A program made the translations under genes and the position numbers. This document shows positions 16,972 to 25,538 of a stretch of 64,000 bases of DNA, one piece after another (positions within the stretch are counted from its first letter, which is position 1; each line of letters begins with the position of its first letter). This stretch comes from Rufibacter sp. LB8 (GTDB lineage: Bacteria; Bacteroidota; Bacteroidia; Cytophagales; Hymenobacteraceae), in NCBI RefSeq assembly GCF_014876185.1, contig NZ_JADALJ010000001.1, positions 4,155,001-4,219,000 of the forward strand, written 5' to 3'. A model generated the notes under the pieces. The model worked only from the letters and a program-made list of their open reading frames with translations, searched no databases and was not told where the DNA came from.

Positions 16972-19320
16972 ATGAAAGCACGTGTACTTCCCTTCCTGCT
17001 GGTGCTGCTCTTCTGGGGCGAGATGGCTGCCGGCCAGTCCAAAGTGATTTATGACCAACAGCGCACCGAGAATTTCACCCTGCGCAGCAGCGAGAACCCC
17101 GACCTTCGGCAGATGGCGGTAGAGCTGGAGCGTACTTTGCGGTCGCAGCAAATGGCGTTGCTCGTGGCGGCGGAGTGGCAGGAACGCATTGCGCGCGACG
17201 GCCACCAACTCAAGCTGGAGGTGAGCGTGAAAAACGTGCAGGTGAAGGAGCGCGTGTTTTACCAGGAATTCGATTTCTCCCAGGAATTAACTCCTACTGT
17301 GGTGGGCGGCAAAGTACAGTTGCTGGGCCCCGAAGGCAAAGTGCTCCAGACCTATGACCTGGGCAATAAGACCCTCGGGAAGAACGGCGCCGCCATGGTG
17401 TTGCAGGCTACTTTTGCTGACACTTCGGCGTTTGCCGGGTTTAAGCTGAAGGTGGTGGAAAGTCGTCTGGGTTTCTCAACTGCTAACCGCAGTGCCGTCA
17501 AAGAACGGGTCGAGTTGGTGAGGCGCTATTATGCCGCCGATGCCCGGCTGTCTCTTCTAGCCCGCGACCTGCAGACCGTGAACCCCAATGATTTAGACCG
17601 GCTCGCCCAGCACAGCGAACGCCTAAGAGCCATGGAAGCCGAACTGTCTGGTTTGTTAAGCCAACACCTGACGCAGGAACTGGAACTGAACCAGCGGGAC
17701 CCTGTGCAACTGCGTCGGCGCGTGCGCGAATTAGACGATCGGTTCAAAGGCCGCCGCGTGGCCCTGGACCAGATGTGGGCGCGCCTGCCCGAGATTTACT
17801 ACAACCGGGGCCTGGAGATGGCCGTGAACGGAAACGCCCGCGCCGGCCGTGAGTTCTTTGAGCGCTCGTTGCAGGCCAACCCAGCCTTCGCGCCGTCGCA
17901 TTTACAATTGGCCCGTTTAGACCTGCAGGCCGGTTATGTGAAAGAAAGCGCGCTTCGCACCAAAGACCTTCTCAATCGCATGCAGGTGGACCCAGAAACC
18001 CACCGTTACGCACAGGAACTGGCCCTTGACATTCAAAATACCTATGTGCGCCACGGCGAACAACTGAACAACCAAGGCAAGTTTGAACAGGCATTGGCGC
18101 AGTTTGAACAAGCCCGTGATTTCTGCCGCGGCATCTCCAGCCTGCGCTGCCGCCCAGAACTGTGGGAGCGGGGCATGACCTTCGCCGTGAACGGAATCTA
18201 TGATGATCTGCTCCAGGACGGAAAAAGCGCGCTCAACCAACGCAACCTGGCCCAGGCCGAAAAACTGGCCAAGCAAGCCCAGCTATACGCCAGAAACAAC
18301 AAAGCCAGCATTGACTCAGACGCCGCCGCGCAAAACTTAATGCTAGACGTGCAGGAACAAGTGTATCTAAGCTTAATGGCTTCGGGCCGGAAAACCTTGC
18401 AAGCCCAAAAATACGCAGAGGCCTTGGCTTCTTTTGAGAAAGCCAAAAGCGTAGCCTTGGATTATAAACTCACCGAGCAACCAGAGGCCAACACCTTGGT
18501 GAAACAGGCCGCCAAACCCGTTATCTTGGCGCAGATAGCAGATGGTCAGCAAGAAGCCTCGGCTAACCGTTTGTCTAAGGCCCGTACCATTGCCAACCAA
18601 GTCAACAGCCTGCAAATCAAGTACAACTTGGTGAGCGACAAAGAACTGGATGCTGGTTTCAGAGCCTTGAGCCAGCGCATTTTCTCACAGGAGTGCGCCA
18701 ATGCTCAAGCCAGCTATGACCAACTATATCAAAAGGCATTGGTCTTCAGCAATGGAAAGGAGTTTGCCAAAGCTGCCCAAGAGTTGGAAAGGGCTATTGC
18801 TGCCGCCAAAGAAAACGCCGGTTGCGCTATTCCATCGGCTACCGCCGAAGTAGAATTAATCCGCATTGACGCCCCGGCGCATTATCAGGAACAGTTGCAG
18901 AAAGTGAACAATTTGGTAAACCAAAACAAAATGGCCGAGGCGGTGCAATTGTACTTACAGGCAGGCGCAGAATTTGAGGAAGATAATGTGGCAAGCTTCG
19001 GGTTGGCGAATGAATCTTTGGTAGCCTTGGCGTTACGTCATGACAACAAAGGTTTCATCGCGGAGATTGCCCGGCATTTGTCGGCCAACGGGAATTCTGT
19101 AGACGCTATTTCTTTGGTGAGACGCTTGGTTGCTTTGAAATACACCAAGTACAACCTGAACCAATTACAGGAGAAAATTGCCGAGCAACTGGCTATTAAA
19201 GACGCCCAGGCCAACCCAAAAGCAGATTACAAAGCCTTGGCTAACAGCTACACCGGCGGCGCCAAGGAACTGAAAACCCTGAACAAAGCCTACCAGAAGA
19301 AATTCAAAAAGTTGACTTAA
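16972..19320 (+). CDS. exported TPR-repeat protein of unknown function
   Basis: A 782-residue protein with a signal peptide (MKARVLPFLLVLLFWGEMAAGQ). A beta-rich region (about 25-170) precedes a long all-helical part (about 185-780) rich in TPR-like pairs, for example EIYYNRGLEMAVNGNARAGR, FFERSLQANPAFAPSHLQLA, GEQLNNQGKFEQALAQFEQA, GRKTLQAQKYAEALASFEKA and ALVFSNGKEFAKAAQELERA. Such solenoids act as protein-binding scaffolds in the periplasm or at the outer membrane (family knowledge). I do not recognise the N-terminal domain. It stands alone with its own terminator. Confidence 0.8.
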   Translation: MKARVLPFLLVLLFWGEMAAGQSKVIYDQQRTENFTLRSSENPDLRQMAVELERTLRSQQMALLVAAEWQERIARDGHQLKLEVSVKNVQVKERVFYQEFDFSQELTPTVVGGKVQLLGPEGKVLQTYDLGNKTLGKNGAAMVLQATFADTSAFAGFKLKVVESRLGFSTANRSAVKERVELVRRYYAADARLSLLARDLQTVNPNDLDRLAQHSERLRAMEAELSGLLSQHLTQELELNQRDPVQLRRRVRELDDRFKGRRVALDQMWARLPEIYYNRGLEMAVNGNARAGREFFERSLQANPAFAPSHLQLARLDLQAGYVKESALRTKDLLNRMQVDPETHRYAQELALDIQNTYVRHGEQLNNQGKFEQALAQFEQARDFCRGISSLRCRPELWERGMTFAVNGIYDDLLQDGKSALNQRNLAQAEKLAKQAQLYARNNKASIDSDAAAQNLMLDVQEQVYLSLMASGRKTLQAQKYAEALASFEKAKSVALDYKLTEQPEANTLVKQAAKPVILAQIADGQQEASANRLSKARTIANQVNSLQIKYNLVSDKELDAGFRALSQRIFSQECANAQASYDQLYQKALVFSNGKEFAKAAQELERAIAAAKENAGCAIPSATAEVELIRIDAPAHYQEQLQKVNNLVNQNKMAEAVQLYLQAGAEFEEDNVASFGLANESLVALALRHDNKGFIAEIARHLSANGNSVDAISLVRRLVALKYTKYNLNQLQEKIAEQLAIKDAQANPKADYKALANSYTGGAKELKTLNKAYQKKFKKLT

Positions 19321-19324
19321 AATA

Positions 19325-19357
19325 GAAACGGCCCTACTGAGAAGTGGGCCGTTTCTG
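19325..19357 (+). terminator. terminator after the TPR gene
   Basis: The stem GAAACGGCCC / GGGCCGTTTC with a 10-base loop and a short T-rich tail begins 5 bases after the stop. Confidence 0.8.
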
Positions 19358-19382
19358 TTGAATGTTATTCAGCAGTGCGCAG

Positions 19383-19409
19383 GAGACAAGGCAGTGCCTG
19401 GTCACTACA
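19383..19409. repeat. single arm of a GTAGAGAC-type repeat
   Basis: GAGACAAGGCAGTGCCTGGT followed by CACTAC. The reverse complement closely matches 38211-38238 (GTAGAGACCAGGCACTGCCT...). It belongs to the same family as the full hairpin at 53734-53808. Confidence 0.65.
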
Positions 19410-19415
19410 GTTATA

Positions 19416-19460
19416 TTCCCGTTTTCGGCTTCATTTCCAGAAATGAGCCCGAAAACGGAA
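19416..19460. repeat. dispersed palindrome, copy 10
   Basis: TTCCCGTTTTCGGCTTCATT, loop CCAG within TTCCAGAAATG, then GAGCCCGAAAACGGAA. It lies between the convergent TPR and Ppx/GppA genes. Confidence 0.93.
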
Positions 19461-19466
19461 ATTCTC

Positions 19467-20402
19467 TTATGCTTGCAGCAACTCCGCCAGCATGCCTTCT
19501 TTCAACGCATAGGCTGAGACGCGCATCTTCTCCAGGTTGTATTTCTCCACCACCCAGTCAACGGCTACGCAGGCTACCACTATCATGTCAACGCGCATTT
19601 CCAGCATGCCGGGAATGGCTAAACGTTCGGCGCGGTTTTTCTGGAGCAGCTCTTTGTACTGCCGCTGAAAAGTAGCCAAGCTGATTTCCATTTCGGGAGT
19701 GTTGTTAGAGTCACGGGTGAGGTTTTGGGCGGCGAGGTCCATATCTACCAGCGTGTCAAACGTGCCCGAAGAGCCAATCAAAATCTCTGGTTGGTGTTGC
19801 AATACGGCTGCCGTCAGTTTCTGCAGGTGGTCTTGCAGGTAATTCCTCAGCGCTTTCACCTGGTCAGGCGCAATGGGTTGGTCCTGGTCTGGATAGAATT
19901 TATCTAGTAGCCGCTGTGCCCCAATCTCGAAGCTTTTCTTCCACAGAATTCCCCGGTCTGAGCCGATGATGAACTCAATGCTGCCGCCACCAATGTCCAT
20001 AACCAAAGCCGGCTTCGGGCCGATTTCCAGGGCTTGCTGTACTCCTTTGAAGATGAGCTCGGCCTCGCGGGCGCCGTTGATGACTTCCACGGCAATGCCG
20101 GTTTGGTCTTTGATGGCCTGCACTACTTCGGGGCCATTGCTGGCGTTTCTGAGGGCGCTGGTGGCGGTGGCTTTCACGGTTTGCACCTGGTGCTGGTCCA
20201 TTATTTGCTTGAACTCAGTGAGCGTTTTTAAGCCGCGTTCGCGGGCCGCGGGCGTGATTTCGCCTTTGCTGATGCCGCCTTCGCCCAGTTTCACAGGCGT
20301 TTTGGTTTTGAACAAGGTCTGCGCCTGCCCGTTTTCATCTACTTCCACAATAAGCAAATGAAACGTGTTTGTGCCTAAATCTATGAGTGCTAACCGGGAC
20401 AT
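19467..20402 (-). CDS. Ppx/GppA phosphatase family protein
   Basis: A 311-residue cytoplasmic enzyme of the actin-like ATPase fold that hydrolyses polyphosphate or guanosine pentaphosphate. Phosphate-binding loops are visible: IDLGTNTFHLLIVE at the N-terminus, TATSALRNASNG, VINGAREAELIFKGV (catalytic Glu region) and MDIGGGSIEFIIG. The short form without the C-terminal HD domain is common in Bacteroidota and is usually annotated exopolyphosphatase. Whether it prefers polyphosphate or pppGpp cannot be told. It faces the TPR gene and shares the palindrome in between. Confidence 0.92.
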   Translation of the reverse strand: MSRLALIDLGTNTFHLLIVEVDENGQAQTLFKTKTPVKLGEGGISKGEITPAARERGLKTLTEFKQIMDQHQVQTVKATATSALRNASNGPEVVQAIKDQTGIAVEVINGAREAELIFKGVQQALEIGPKPALVMDIGGGSIEFIIGSDRGILWKKSFEIGAQRLLDKFYPDQDQPIAPDQVKALRNYLQDHLQKLTAAVLQHQPEILIGSSGTFDTLVDMDLAAQNLTRDSNNTPEMEISLATFQRQYKELLQKNRAERLAIPGMLEMRVDMIVVACVAVDWVVEKYNLEKMRVSAYALKEGMLAELLQA

Positions 20403-20494
20403 AGTATTAATTGGGAATTCAGAATTAGGAATGTGGGAACGTGCGAAGGCAGATTTATGAAAAAAATGGACTTCCTCCGCTATCAGGTTAGGGG

Positions 20495-21202
20495 TTATTT
20501 TTCTATGGTGTCTTTTACTTTCAGGCGCTTGTTGAAGGCAATGGCTTGGTTGGTAATGGTGCCTTTCAAGAGAGAATCTACGCAGTGGCGTTTAGATAAG
20601 GGGCCATCAATGGGGTTACACTCGCCGGAGGTAATTTTGATTTGGTACGTGTTGTTTTGCGTTTTGGTGATGACAGATTCCCTGAGATAGGAATTCCCGG
20701 CATCGCCCCACGTATCTGCCAATTCATAGGCATGCGTGGGCCGGTTGGTGGTAACATTGAAATGGAAAAGCATCAGTTTGCTGGACCAATAAAAACCGGG
20801 CACTCTGGTCAACAACGCCACAGACGTAGGCGAAATTTGGAACATCTTGGTGGCGAACACTTGGGTATGTTCCATCTTTTCGTCTCTATGAGGTCTGTCC
20901 TCTTGAGAATAAATTAGAGAATCGAAAATAATGCTTAGATGTCTAGGGATTTCTCTACCCCTAAACAAAAATGCCTCTGACTCTGGATCATTGTCTCCAA
21001 TGCTGGTACTTGCTTTCAACGGAAATGCCGCCACAGAATCATACAAGGCCAGCAGTTCCTGCACCGGGAACGCTTTTTTAGCAGGAGCCGAATTTTCCGG
21101 TTCGGGCGTTGAAGTTTGGGAGACTTTCTCTTCTTTTTGCCCGCACGCGGAAAGCAAGAAACTGGCAAAAAACACAACAAGAAACGCTTTGGCCTGAGAC
21201 AT
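20495..21202 (-). CDS. lipoprotein of unknown function
   Basis: A 235-residue protein with a lipoprotein signal (MSQAKAFLVVFFASFLLSACG, lipobox LSAC), a Ser/Pro/Glu-rich linker, then a compact domain. The mature protein has two cysteines near the C-terminus (SGECNPIDGPLSKRHCVDSL) that may form a disulphide. I do not recognise the family. It is 11 bases downstream of the methyltransferase gene and therefore probably in the same transcript. Confidence 0.78.
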   Translation of the reverse strand: MSQAKAFLVVFFASFLLSACGQKEEKVSQTSTPEPENSAPAKKAFPVQELLALYDSVAAFPLKASTSIGDNDPESEAFLFRGREIPRHLSIIFDSLIYSQEDRPHRDEKMEHTQVFATKMFQISPTSVALLTRVPGFYWSSKLMLFHFNVTTNRPTHAYELADTWGDAGNSYLRESVITKTQNNTYQIKITSGECNPIDGPLSKRHCVDSLLKGTITNQAIAFNKRLKVKDTIEK

Positions 21203-21213
21203 AGAAGTGAGTT

Positions 21214-22101
21214 TTATTTAACGGAACTGAACCGGAAGAAAGTACCCAGCGGCAATTTGCGTTGCCCTTGGTCCTGTAGGTACAATTCGCCCAGCTCCTC
21301 GTTCTGTACGGTTTTCCCGAAGGAACCTCTAATTAAATTTTCCAGAATCATGGCCGAGTACCCCAACGAGTACAGATTGACCACGAAGTAATTGTCCTGC
21401 GGGTCCAGCAGTTGGGCGCAGAGCTTGATGAGTTCGTTGATCTGTTCCTCCAGAAGCCATTTCTCACCGTCGGGACCGCGGCCGTAGGCGGGTGGGTCCA
21501 GGATGATGCCCTGGTATTTGTTGCCTCGTTTTACTTCGCGGCGAGCGTATTTCATGGCGTCTTCCACCAGCCAACGTATGTTGTCCAGATTGCTGGCTTC
21601 CATGTTCTCGCGGGCCCAGAAGTTGACTTGTTTCACACTGTCCAGGTGCGTGACATCGGCGCCGCCGGCCTTGGCCGCCAGAGACGCGCCGCCGGTGTAG
21701 GCGAACATGTTCAAAACTTTGGGTTTATTGCCCAGCGCGCGGGTTTTGTCAAAGATGAACTGCCAGTTGGGGTCCTGCTCCGGAAACAACCCCACGTGCT
21801 TGAACGACGATAAGCCCAGCCGGAACTTCAGCTTTAAGTCATTATAGTTGTAGTTGATGAACCACTGCTCGGCCATGCCTTTCTTGAGTTGCCACTGTCC
21901 TTTTTCTGCGCTGCCTTTCTCGCGTTTGAACGTGGCCTGGGCCAGCCGTTCCCACTCCGCGTCAGAGAGGTGCTTGTCCCAGGCGGCCTGCGGTTCTGGG
22001 CGCGCCAGCACGTATTCGCCGAAGCGCTCCAGCTTTTCAAAGTTGCCGCAGTCAATCAGTTCATAGTCAGCCCAGGCAGAGGTGGTCAGGAAAGAATACA
22101 T
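21214..22101 (-). CDS. SAM-dependent methyltransferase, RlmK/RlmI-like
   Basis: A 295-residue class I methyltransferase similar to the catalytic part of 23S rRNA methyltransferases RlmI/RlmK. Motif I is VLNMFAYTGGASLAAKAGGADVTHLD-like (given here in parts: NMFAYTGGASLAA, then VTHLDSVKQ), motif IV is IILDPPAYGRGPDGE (DPPAYG, typical of rRNA/amino-methyl enzymes), and a GLFPEQDPNWQF block precedes motif I. There is no PUA or THUMP domain. The substrate is inferred as RNA from the family. It is divergent from dapF, with two palindromes in the gap. Confidence 0.87.
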   Translation of the reverse strand: MYSFLTTSAWADYELIDCGNFEKLERFGEYVLARPEPQAAWDKHLSDAEWERLAQATFKREKGSAEKGQWQLKKGMAEQWFINYNYNDLKLKFRLGLSSFKHVGLFPEQDPNWQFIFDKTRALGNKPKVLNMFAYTGGASLAAKAGGADVTHLDSVKQVNFWARENMEASNLDNIRWLVEDAMKYARREVKRGNKYQGIILDPPAYGRGPDGEKWLLEEQINELIKLCAQLLDPQDNYFVVNLYSLGYSAMILENLIRGSFGKTVQNEELGELYLQDQGQRKLPLGTFFRFSSVK

Positions 22102-22178
22102 ATCTTTGTCAAGTGTTGTGGTGGTAAAGGTACAGTTTTCAGTAGCAAGTAGCAGGTATCAGGTAGCAAGACTTGCGT

Positions 22179-22224
22179 TTTCCGTTTTCAGGCTCGTTTT
22201 CAGAAATGAAGCCGAAAACAGGAA
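22179..22224. repeat. dispersed palindrome, copy 11
   Basis: TTCCGTTTTCAGGCTCGTTT, loop TCAG, AAATGAAGCCGAAAACAGGAA. First of a tandem pair in the divergent gap before dapF. Confidence 0.9.
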
Positions 22225-22238
22225 TGAAAAATGGGAAT

Positions 22239-22280
22239 GCGTTTTAGGGCCCATTTCCAGAAACGAAGCCAAAAACGGAA
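22239..22280. repeat. dispersed palindrome, copy 12
   Basis: GCGTTTTAGGGCCCATTT, loop CCAG, AAACGAAGCCAAAAACGGAA. It is separated from copy 11 by only 14 bases and is the only close tandem pair in the window. Confidence 0.88.
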
Positions 22281-22326
22281 ATCCTAAAGTAGCACATCAG
22301 CACTTTAAATAATTAGCACATTAATA

Positions 22327-23100
22327 ATGAATCTTACCTTCTATAAATACCAGGGCACGGGCAACGATTTTGTAGTGCTGGACAACCGCGATGAACACAT
22401 CAACCTGACCCCGGAACAAGTGGCTTTCTTATGTGACCGCCGCAAAGGCGTAGGCGCCGATGGCCTGATGCTGTTGCAGGAAAAAGCCGGCTATGACTTT
22501 GAAATGGTGTATTTCAACGCCGATGGCAACCCCAGCTCCATGTGCGGTAACGGCGGACGCTGCCTGGTGGCCTTCGCGCAGTTTTTGGGCGTGATTCAGA
22601 CAGAAGCGAATTTTATTGCCGTAGATGGTCCGCATTTGGCCAGTCTCAAAGAGGGCTTGGTGCATCTGCAGATGAAGGACGTGGCTGAAATTGAAGACCT
22701 GGAAGCCGCCTGTTTTCTGAACACCGGTTCGCCGCATTACGTGAAACAGGTGAGCGCGCTACAAGACCTGAACGTGTTTGCCGAAGGCCGCGCCGTGCGC
22801 TACTCAGACCGTTTCAAGGCCGAGGGCACCAACGTCAACTTCGTGGAACACTTACCGGAAAATCAATTGTTTGTGCGCACCTACGAGCGAGGCGTGGAAG
22901 ACGAAACTTTTTCCTGTGGCACCGGCGTGACCGCGGCGGCCTTGGCGGCCAGCAGAAACGGCTATGAAAGTCCGGTGCAAATTAAAGTCTTGGGTGGCGA
23001 ACTGCAGGTGAGTTTTGAGCGGGACGAAAATGGCTTCAAAAACGTATTCCTCATCGGCCCCGCCGTGCAAGTCTTCAAAGGCGATATCACGCTTTTCTAA
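22327..23100 (+). CDS. dapF: diaminopimelate epimerase
   Basis: Interconverts LL- and meso-diaminopimelate for lysine and peptidoglycan synthesis, without a cofactor. At 257 residues it is a little shorter than the E. coli enzyme (274). Both catalytic cysteines are present: Cys in SSMCGNGGRC and Cys in TFSCGTGVTAAALA. The N-terminus FYKYQGTGNDFVVLDNR and the GVGADGLMLL block are canonical. It is monocistronic, with a palindrome directly after the stop. Confidence 0.97.
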   Translation: MNLTFYKYQGTGNDFVVLDNRDEHINLTPEQVAFLCDRRKGVGADGLMLLQEKAGYDFEMVYFNADGNPSSMCGNGGRCLVAFAQFLGVIQTEANFIAVDGPHLASLKEGLVHLQMKDVAEIEDLEAACFLNTGSPHYVKQVSALQDLNVFAEGRAVRYSDRFKAEGTNVNFVEHLPENQLFVRTYERGVEDETFSCGTGVTAAALAASRNGYESPVQIKVLGGELQVSFERDENGFKNVFLIGPAVQVFKGDITLF

Positions 23101-23102
23101 AT

Positions 23103-23146
23103 TTCCGTTTTTGGCCCCGTTTCCAGAAACGAAGCCAAAAACAGAA
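23103..23146. repeat. dispersed palindrome, copy 13
   Basis: TTCCGTTTTTGGCCCCGTTT, loop CCAG, AAACGAAGCCAAAAACAGAA. It begins 2 bases after the dapF stop. Confidence 0.9.
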
Positions 23147-23234
23147 AGTAAATTCTAGGCTTTTGAAGTACCTCTGTTTGTTACCATTCAAAAGCTTCGA
23201 GCTTAAATGCTTTTCTTGTTGTTGTCAACTTAGA

Positions 23235-23310
23235 AAGATTTCGGGGCAATCTGAATAAGCATTTAGTCAAGGCTTTACTAGCTTGCCACCAAGATCCTTT
23301 CAGGATGACA
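23235..23310. repeat. dispersed element ending AGATCCTTTCAGGATGACA, copy 2
   Basis: It matches 16345-16427 at both ends, with a diverged middle, in the same orientation. Confidence 0.7.
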
Positions 23311-23451
23311 GAGAAGGGAGAAAGAGAAGTTATAATAGCTTGGTAAGGCAAAGGGAGAAACCTTAAAGCAACCTTTTGGCAAAGAAGAGGAGAGACTTTA
23401 TTCTGGTCCCAAAGCCAATTCTTGATTCCTAATTCTCAATTCTAATTCACT

Positions 23452-23976
23452 ATGCATACCGCCCGAATTTTCCTGCGTGCCCCAGAGCCAAGTGACCTGG
23501 AGTTTCTCTACCAACTGGAGAATGATGCAGAATTATGGCCGGTGAGTTTGTCGGTGGCGCCGTTGTCCAGAGACGTGCTGCGGCAGTATTTGGAGAACGC
23601 GGCGGCAGATATTTATGCCACACGGCAGCTTCGGTTAATGGTGTGTGTGCAAGAGAATGCGCAAGTGGTGGGCACCGTGGATTTGTTTGACTTTGAACCG
23701 TTACACCGGCGGGCGGGCGTGGGCATTGCCCTGCAGCAAGACGCACGCGGCCAAGGCTACGGGGCAGAAGCCTTGCATTTGCTGTTGGCTTACGCCGCCC
23801 AAACTCTGCAGCTGCACCAATTGTATTGCACCGTGGCCATTAACAATCCTAGGAGTATGTATTTATTTGAGTCAGCAGGATTCCAAAAGGTAGGCACCAG
23901 AAAAGACTGGCTCAGAACCCCGTATGGTTGGGTAGATGTGCTGGAGTACCAGAAGGTGTTTACTAGCGCCAAATAA
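23452..23976 (+). CDS. GNAT family N-acetyltransferase
   Basis: A 174-residue acetyl-CoA-dependent acetyltransferase of the RimJ/SpeG-like GNAT type. Visible are the start TARIFLRAPEPSDLEFLYQLE, the VVGTVDLFDFEPLHRRAGVGI strand, the acetyl-CoA loop QQDARGQGYGAEAL and the late NPRSMYLFESAGFQKVGT helix-strand. The closest functional kin would be spermidine or ribosomal-protein acetyltransferases, but the acceptor cannot be determined. Monocistronic. Confidence 0.9.
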   Translation: MHTARIFLRAPEPSDLEFLYQLENDAELWPVSLSVAPLSRDVLRQYLENAAADIYATRQLRLMVCVQENAQVVGTVDLFDFEPLHRRAGVGIALQQDARGQGYGAEALHLLLAYAAQTLQLHQLYCTVAINNPRSMYLFESAGFQKVGTRKDWLRTPYGWVDVLEYQKVFTSAK

Positions 23977-24169
23977 TAAGATAGCCTCTTTCTTATATTC
24001 TGGAAAACATATGTATTTATACGGTTTTTTACATGAAAAACTGGTATTTATTGCATAATCCCTAAGAGAACACAGCTTTTTTCTAAGATTCTACGTATGC
24101 AGGTGACAAGAGAAATGTAATCCATTTCTCTTTCTTTTTGAGACACCACCCTTAACCTTGCATTTGTAT

Positions 24170-25450
24170 ATGTTTGATCTTGACTCTGACTTTATCCCCG
24201 GTACTGCTAGTAACTATTTTTCTGAGCCAGAAACAACTACCACCGCTTCGCTTTCTTCTTCTACCGTTGTGTCTACCCCCATCAGGTCAAACAGTAAAAA
24301 CGCCACCGCCCAGACCATAGAAACGTATTTGCAGTCTGTGTCTGCGTTGGTGTGTCTGTCACATTTGCGCTGGGATTTTGTGTACCAGCGCCCGCAGCAT
24401 TTGTTGTCGCGCTTCGCGAAGCACACCCAGCTTTTCTTTTTCGAGGAACCGCTTTTCTTTGACAATGCCCGTCCGCGCCTGGCCGTCTCCACCCGTGAAG
24501 ACAACGTAACCGTGGTGGTGCCGCATTTGCCACACGGTTTGTCACCGGCAGAGATAGAGGCCGAACAGAAAACTCTCTTAGATAAATTCTTCAAAGTCAA
24601 CCATCTGGACAACTATGTGCTGTGGTATTATACGCCCATGGCATTGGAGTTCAGCCGTCATTTAAAACCAGCCCTCACCGTGTTTGACTGCATGGATGAG
24701 CTGTCTGCCTTCAAATTCGCGCCGCCGCGGTTGCTGGAGTTAGAGGCAGAATTACTAGCCAAAGCCGATGTGGTCTTCACCGGTGGCCAGAGCTTGTATG
24801 AAGCCAAGAAAGACCGACACAAAGAAGCCTTCGCGTTCCCGAGCAGCATTGACAAAGCCCACTTCGCGCAGGCGCGCCAAGCACAGGCAGACCCCGCTGA
24901 CCAGGCCAACATTCCGCACCCGCGCATGGGTTTCTTTGGCGTGGTAGACGAGCGTTTTGACATTGAGTTGCTGCGTGAAGTTGCCCAGACAAGACCGGAA
25001 TGGCAGTTTGTGATCATAGGACCAGTGGTGAAGATTGACCCTGCCACTTTGCCCAGAACCGAGAACATTCATTACCTGGGCGGAAAATCATACCAGGAAT
25101 TGCCGGCATATCTAGCGGGTTGGGATGTGGCCATGTTGCTGTTCGCGCATAATGAATCCACCAAATACATCAGCCCTACCAAAACACCAGAATACTTAGC
25201 CGCCGGTAAGCCGGTAGTGTCTACGTCTATCAGAGACGTGGTACGCCCGTATGGAGACCAGAATTTGGTACACATTGCCGATGGCGCCCCGGCCTTTGAG
25301 CAAGCCATTGAAAAAGCGCTGGCCCAGGCAGATGACCAAGAATGGCTGAACCGCACCGATGCTTTCTTGGCCGACATTTCCTGGGACCAAACCTGGAAAG
25401 ACATGGTGACCCACATGCAGCGCATCAGCCAGGCCAAAGCAGTTAAATAA
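24170..25450 (+). CDS. glycosyltransferase (GT-B, GT4/GT1-like)
   Basis: A 426-residue cytoplasmic glycosyltransferase. The ATG at 24170 is used; the frame also has a TTG 12 bases earlier. A Ser/Thr-rich tail of about 45 residues precedes the catalytic part, which starts VCLSHLRWDFVYQRPQHLLSR (quoted in parts: SHLRWDFVYQRPQHLL). Later blocks are FDCMDELSAF, VFTGGQSLYEAK, GFFGVVDERFDIELL, FVIIGPVVKIDP and the donor-binding region SPTKTPEYLAAGKPVVST. It is the first gene of a three-gene set with UDP-galactopyranose mutase, so a role in adding galactofuranose or a related sugar to a surface glycan is inferred. Confidence 0.88.
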   Translation: MFDLDSDFIPGTASNYFSEPETTTTASLSSSTVVSTPIRSNSKNATAQTIETYLQSVSALVCLSHLRWDFVYQRPQHLLSRFAKHTQLFFFEEPLFFDNARPRLAVSTREDNVTVVVPHLPHGLSPAEIEAEQKTLLDKFFKVNHLDNYVLWYYTPMALEFSRHLKPALTVFDCMDELSAFKFAPPRLLELEAELLAKADVVFTGGQSLYEAKKDRHKEAFAFPSSIDKAHFAQARQAQADPADQANIPHPRMGFFGVVDERFDIELLREVAQTRPEWQFVIIGPVVKIDPATLPRTENIHYLGGKSYQELPAYLAGWDVAMLLFAHNESTKYISPTKTPEYLAAGKPVVSTSIRDVVRPYGDQNLVHIADGAPAFEQAIEKALAQADDQEWLNRTDAFLADISWDQTWKDMVTHMQRISQAKAVK

Positions 25451-25538
25451 TTTATTAAATCATTAAGAAAGGCAGGCCAAACCCGAAGAGGGGAAGCTGC
25501 GTTTTTCCTTCCAAAAATTAGATAGGAGTAAAAGCATT

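Larger units (their letters stand above)
23101..23451. other. gene-free gap with two repeat elements
   Basis: It holds the dispersed palindrome at 23103-23146 and a copy of the AGATCCTTTCAGGATGACA element (about 23235-23310). The final 140 bases before the acetyltransferase look unstructured. Confidence 0.7.
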
